Positions 5,430-7,247 of a stretch of 7,247 nt of DNA are shown piece after piece; positions within the stretch are counted from its first letter, which is position 1; each line of letters starts with the position of its first letter. This stretch comes from JBLNCE01 sp050260415. Lineage in GTDB: Bacteria; Bacillota; UBA4882; JAAYXC01. The notes under the pieces were generated by a model that saw only the letters and a list, made by a program, of their open reading frames with translations, was not told the DNA's origin and did no database searches. The translations under genes were made by a program, and so were the position numbers. The stretch is taken from contig JBLNCE010000109.1 of the NCBI GenBank assembly GCA_050260415.1, positions 1 to 7,247 of the forward strand. Direction: 5' to 3'.

Positions 5430-6953
5430 GTGATGTTCATGCCCATCGGACAGGACCTACCCGACCTGGACACCGTCCGCGAACGCTGGCGGTCCGTGAT
5501 CGCACTCGTTGATAAGCATACATTGCTGGAACAACGGTGGTTTCAAGGCCATGCGGCGGCTTCGATCGAGATCGATCTGGCCGATTTTATCTTTTTGCCC
5601 TGGCCGCACGCGGACGAACTCGTCAGCCTCAACCTAATCGGCGTCCGCATGGACGGCGGCGTCCAGGACTATTACCTCCCTCTCATTCTCCTGCCCGAGC
5701 GTCCCGGCCTGCCGTTCCTGGCCCGGCTGACGGTGGGTGGGGAAACTTATGTGCTGGCCGAGGCCTCCCTCTCCCGTCGGGTAGCCACGGCGCTCCTTCA
5801 GGAATTGGCGCGAGGAAGCTCCTTCGCCGGGCAATCCGGCCGGTTCGTTTTCCATCCCTCCCTGCCCCGGCTTGTCCGCGCGGTGAGGACCCTGGACGGC
5901 GACAGCAGTAACACCGTCCTGCACCTTCACCGCGATGAAGTGCAGAAAATCATGCGGCGGCTCTGGCCGGGCCTCTCACGCGAGGTCCAACTCGGCCTGG
6001 CTTTGGAGGATTATCCCTTCGTCCCGAGCGTGCATGGCTATCTCGCTTATGAGCGGGGAGACCTTACCTTTACGCTTTCGGTCTGGGAAGAGTATCTGCC
6101 CAACCGGGGCAATCTATGGGATGCCATGGTCAAGGGACTCACCGAGACGCTGCGCCTGGCCATCGAGCCCGGTCAGCCGGCGGATCCGGGGGAAATGCTC
6201 ACCCTGTGGCTGGCGCGGAGGACCTTGGATCTGGAGAAGGTCGCCCTCCTCTGCGCCCATCTACACGCCGCGCTGGCCAAGCTGGAAACCCCTTCGCCGT
6301 TTCGCCCGGCCGACCTGGAACCCATCTCGGCCAGAATCCGGACTCACCTGGCGGAAGCCCGGGCCAAGATCCCCCCCGAGCCGCCCGAGATCTGGTCGCA
6401 AGCCTTTGCACTGCTTGAACATCTTGAGAAAAGGCTGCGCGCCCGGGAGCAGATCGGGCTGAAGCTCGAAACCCACGGCGATCTCCATCTCGGCCAGATC
6501 CTGCAAGCCGATGAAGGCTACGCCGTGATCGATCTTGCCGGCGAACCCCTGCTGGATCCGGAAACACGGGCGTCTCACACCACCCCGCTCCGCGATCTGG
6601 CCGGTCTCATCAGATCCTTCAGTTATGCCGGGCAAGCCGCCTATCTGGCTCTGGTCGCGGGACAACGGGTCCTCCCCGAGCAGGACGAGGTTGCCCGCTT
6701 TCTGGTGGAACGTTTTGCCGATCGCGCGGCGGAGGCGGTGGCCAGACACTATGGCGCGGCCATGTCGCAATTGGTGCCGGAGTTCCTCCCGCACGACCCG
6801 GTGGCCTATATGGACCTCCTCGATCTGTGCCGTTTGGAGAAGGTGGCCTATGAACTGGCGTATGAACTGGCGAACCGTCCCGAATGGGTCGTCATTCCCC
6901 TGATCGGGCTGCGCCATCTCTTGGCGGAACGGGCAAGGGCGGGGATACGATAA
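5430..6953 (+). CDS. Maltokinase-like kinase (Mak/Pep2 family)
   Basis: Likely phosphorylates maltose with ATP to give maltose 1-phosphate, the donor that GlgE adds to alpha-glucan. The protein has up to 507 residues, near the usual stand-alone length of about 450-500. The N-terminal cap carries LLEQRWFQG (32-40), matching the RWFGGK-type motif. The kinase core has SNTVLHL then QKIMRRLWPG (172-181), where K173 fits the ATP-binding lysine of LKLFRRL in relatives. EEYLPNRGNLWD (220-231) fits the FVPNxGDxW block. The catalytic loop is HGDLHLGQIL (349-358). VIDLAGEP (366-373) supplies the metal-binding Asp368; relatives usually read DFEGEP, so Leu-Ala here is odd. PLRDLAGLIRSFSYAG (386-401) and LEKVAYELAYELANRPEWV (469-487) are family hallmarks. 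The start is uncertain: GTG 5430, ATG 5433 or ATG 5439; GGTGAT just before the last favours it. No treS or glgE is adjacent. A kinase for another sugar is possible. Confidence 0.85.
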   Translation: MMFMPIGQDLPDLDTVRERWRSVIALVDKHTLLEQRWFQGHAAASIEIDLADFIFLPWPHADELVSLNLIGVRMDGGVQDYYLPLILLPERPGLPFLARLTVGGETYVLAEASLSRRVATALLQELARGSSFAGQSGRFVFHPSLPRLVRAVRTLDGDSSNTVLHLHRDEVQKIMRRLWPGLSREVQLGLALEDYPFVPSVHGYLAYERGDLTFTLSVWEEYLPNRGNLWDAMVKGLTETLRLAIEPGQPADPGEMLTLWLARRTLDLEKVALLCAHLHAALAKLETPSPFRPADLEPISARIRTHLAEARAKIPPEPPEIWSQAFALLEHLEKRLRAREQIGLKLETHGDLHLGQILQADEGYAVIDLAGEPLLDPETRASHTTPLRDLAGLIRSFSYAGQAAYLALVAGQRVLPEQDEVARFLVERFADRAAEAVARHYGAAMSQLVPEFLPHDPVAYMDLLDLCRLEKVAYELAYELANRPEWVVIPLIGLRHLLAERARAGIR

Positions 6954-7018
6954 TGCTCTACGAGCGATGTGAAGAACCGCTCTATTTATTACCGCAGAGA
7001 CGCGGAGAAAGCCGTTAA
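6953..7018 (+). pseudogene. 21-codon ORF overlapping the kinase stop; possible gene remnant
   Basis: The kinase stop codon and a new ATG overlap as TAATG, the arrangement used for translational coupling in operons. The new frame reads MLYERCEEPLYLLPQRRGES and R before TAA at 7016. From about 6990 the sequence becomes the ACCGCAGAGACGCGGAG-type repeat, so a once longer coupled gene may have been cut short. It may equally be chance or a tiny real peptide. No homology is recognised. Confidence 0.3.
6993..7008. repeat. CGCAGAGA octamer pair
   Basis: Two adjacent units, CGCAGAGA and CGCGGAGA, preceded by AC. Such CGCAGAG-rich stretches are familiar as short dispersed intergenic repeats in many bacterial genomes. 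With only two units here the call rests on that resemblance. Confidence 0.45.
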
Positions 7019-7109
7019 TCAAATCATATCACTCAGTGGCATGACTTGCGGTTAATTACTACTACGTCAAATTTGCAGGGTCGTATAAGCTTTCATATGA
7101 CAAGTCCTT

Positions 7110-7205
7110 GTGGCCGGTATGTGGGGCTGCGCCGGGTGCGCCGGTGCGGCCTGCCTGCTTTGGACCATCCTGGTCGTCGCAGGCTTTGGCCCATCGTGGG
7201 CCTGA
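7110..7205 (+). CDS. Possible 31-residue hydrophobic peptide
   Basis: From GTG 7110 (or ATG 7119) to TGA 7203 the plus strand encodes a short peptide with a cysteine- and glycine-rich start (GCAGCAG) and one potential membrane segment (AACLLWTILVVAGFG). There is no Shine-Dalgarno. The DNA also contains a 26-bp hairpin repeat that is not in phase with codons, which argues against coding. Confidence 0.15.
   Translation: MAGMWGCAGCAGAACLLWTILVVAGFGPSWA
7157..7202. repeat. Two-copy 26-bp repeat, each copy a hairpin
   Basis: GCTTTGG-CCATC-TGG-C recurs with a 26-bp step (7157-7175 and 7183-7201); 16 of these 19 bases are identical. Copy 1 folds as GACCA/TGGTC around TCC (7163-7175). Copy 2 folds as GGCCCA/TGGGCC around TCG (7188-7202). 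Two of the three differences fall on the two sides of one base pair (A-T against C-G), so the stem is kept. Confidence 0.6.
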
Positions 7206-7222
7206 GATGGGCTGCGCATCTC
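7204..7222. repeat. Third small hairpin, GAGATG/CATCTC
   Basis: Perfect 6-bp arms around a 7-nt loop, one base after the second hairpin of the preceding repeat. Together they give three consecutive hairpins close to the window edge. Confidence 0.45.
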
Positions 7223-7247
7223 GTCGTTGTCGGCCGTTTTCGTGCTC

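Larger units (their letters stand above)
6954..7247. other. Region downstream of the kinase, no firm gene
   Basis: It holds the short coupled ORF, the CGCAGAGA pair, an AT-richer stretch at about 7018-7100 with no recognisable signal beyond the 8-bp palindrome TCATATGA (7093-7100), and a GC-rich stretch at about 7110-7247 full of small inverted repeats. Several frames stay open to the right edge: plus from ATG 7097, and two on the minus strand. None has a Shine-Dalgarno or a recognisable product. No T-run terminator for the kinase gene is seen. Confidence 0.55.

Noticed and set aside
6261..7022. Open minus-strand frame of 253 codons opposite the kinase gene
   Set aside because: It is mostly the complement of the conserved kinase C-terminus, has no recognisable motif, and starts in the repeat-bearing region beyond the kinase stop.

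Overview
The window is a gene-dense stretch of a moderately GC-rich bacterial chromosome with four complete genes and one cut by the left edge. I cannot assign the organism from sequence alone. Two clues are useful. The ABC-transporter binding protein has a plain Sec signal peptide with no lipobox cysteine, which fits a diderm cell with a periplasm. The gaps between genes also carry several kinds of short GC-rich repeat, including GGCAARA heptamers, AGGTAAG/AGGTGGG heptamers, a CGCAGAGA-type unit and palindromes, as is common in uncultivated environmental bacteria. gatB implies indirect Gln-tRNA and/or Asn-tRNA synthesis.

Layout. Positions 1-2736, minus strand: a family-5 ABC uptake operon, with the extracellular solute-binding protein first (2736-1051) and a DppB/OppB-type permease next (929 to beyond position 1). 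A strong hairpin sits between them. Positions 2737-3131: the leader of this operon and the terminator of the next gene upstream. Positions 3132-3443, minus: a 103-residue two-segment membrane protein resembling DUF3566. Positions 3444-3659: palindromes and a heptamer array with no gene. Positions 3660-5117, minus: gatB, with a good sigma70-type promoter at 5273-5301 and a leader of about 150 nt that contains a second heptamer array. Positions 5118-5429: divergent intergenic region. Positions 5430-6953, plus: a stand-alone maltokinase-like kinase. Positions 6954-7247: a 21-codon ORF overlapping the kinase stop codon, a repeat remnant and a run of small hairpins.

The genes do not form one pathway. 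The transporter imports peptides or oligosaccharides, GatB works in translation, and the kinase probably phosphorylates maltose for the GlgE alpha-glucan route, although no treS or glgE lies in the window. I see no CRISPR array, tRNA, rRNA, transposase, phage gene or defence system, and no convincing new multi-gene system. The most unusual signals are in the intergenic DNA: similar heptamer arrays at both ends of the gatB transcript, and a two-copy hairpin repeat at the right edge whose copies differ by a pair-preserving change.
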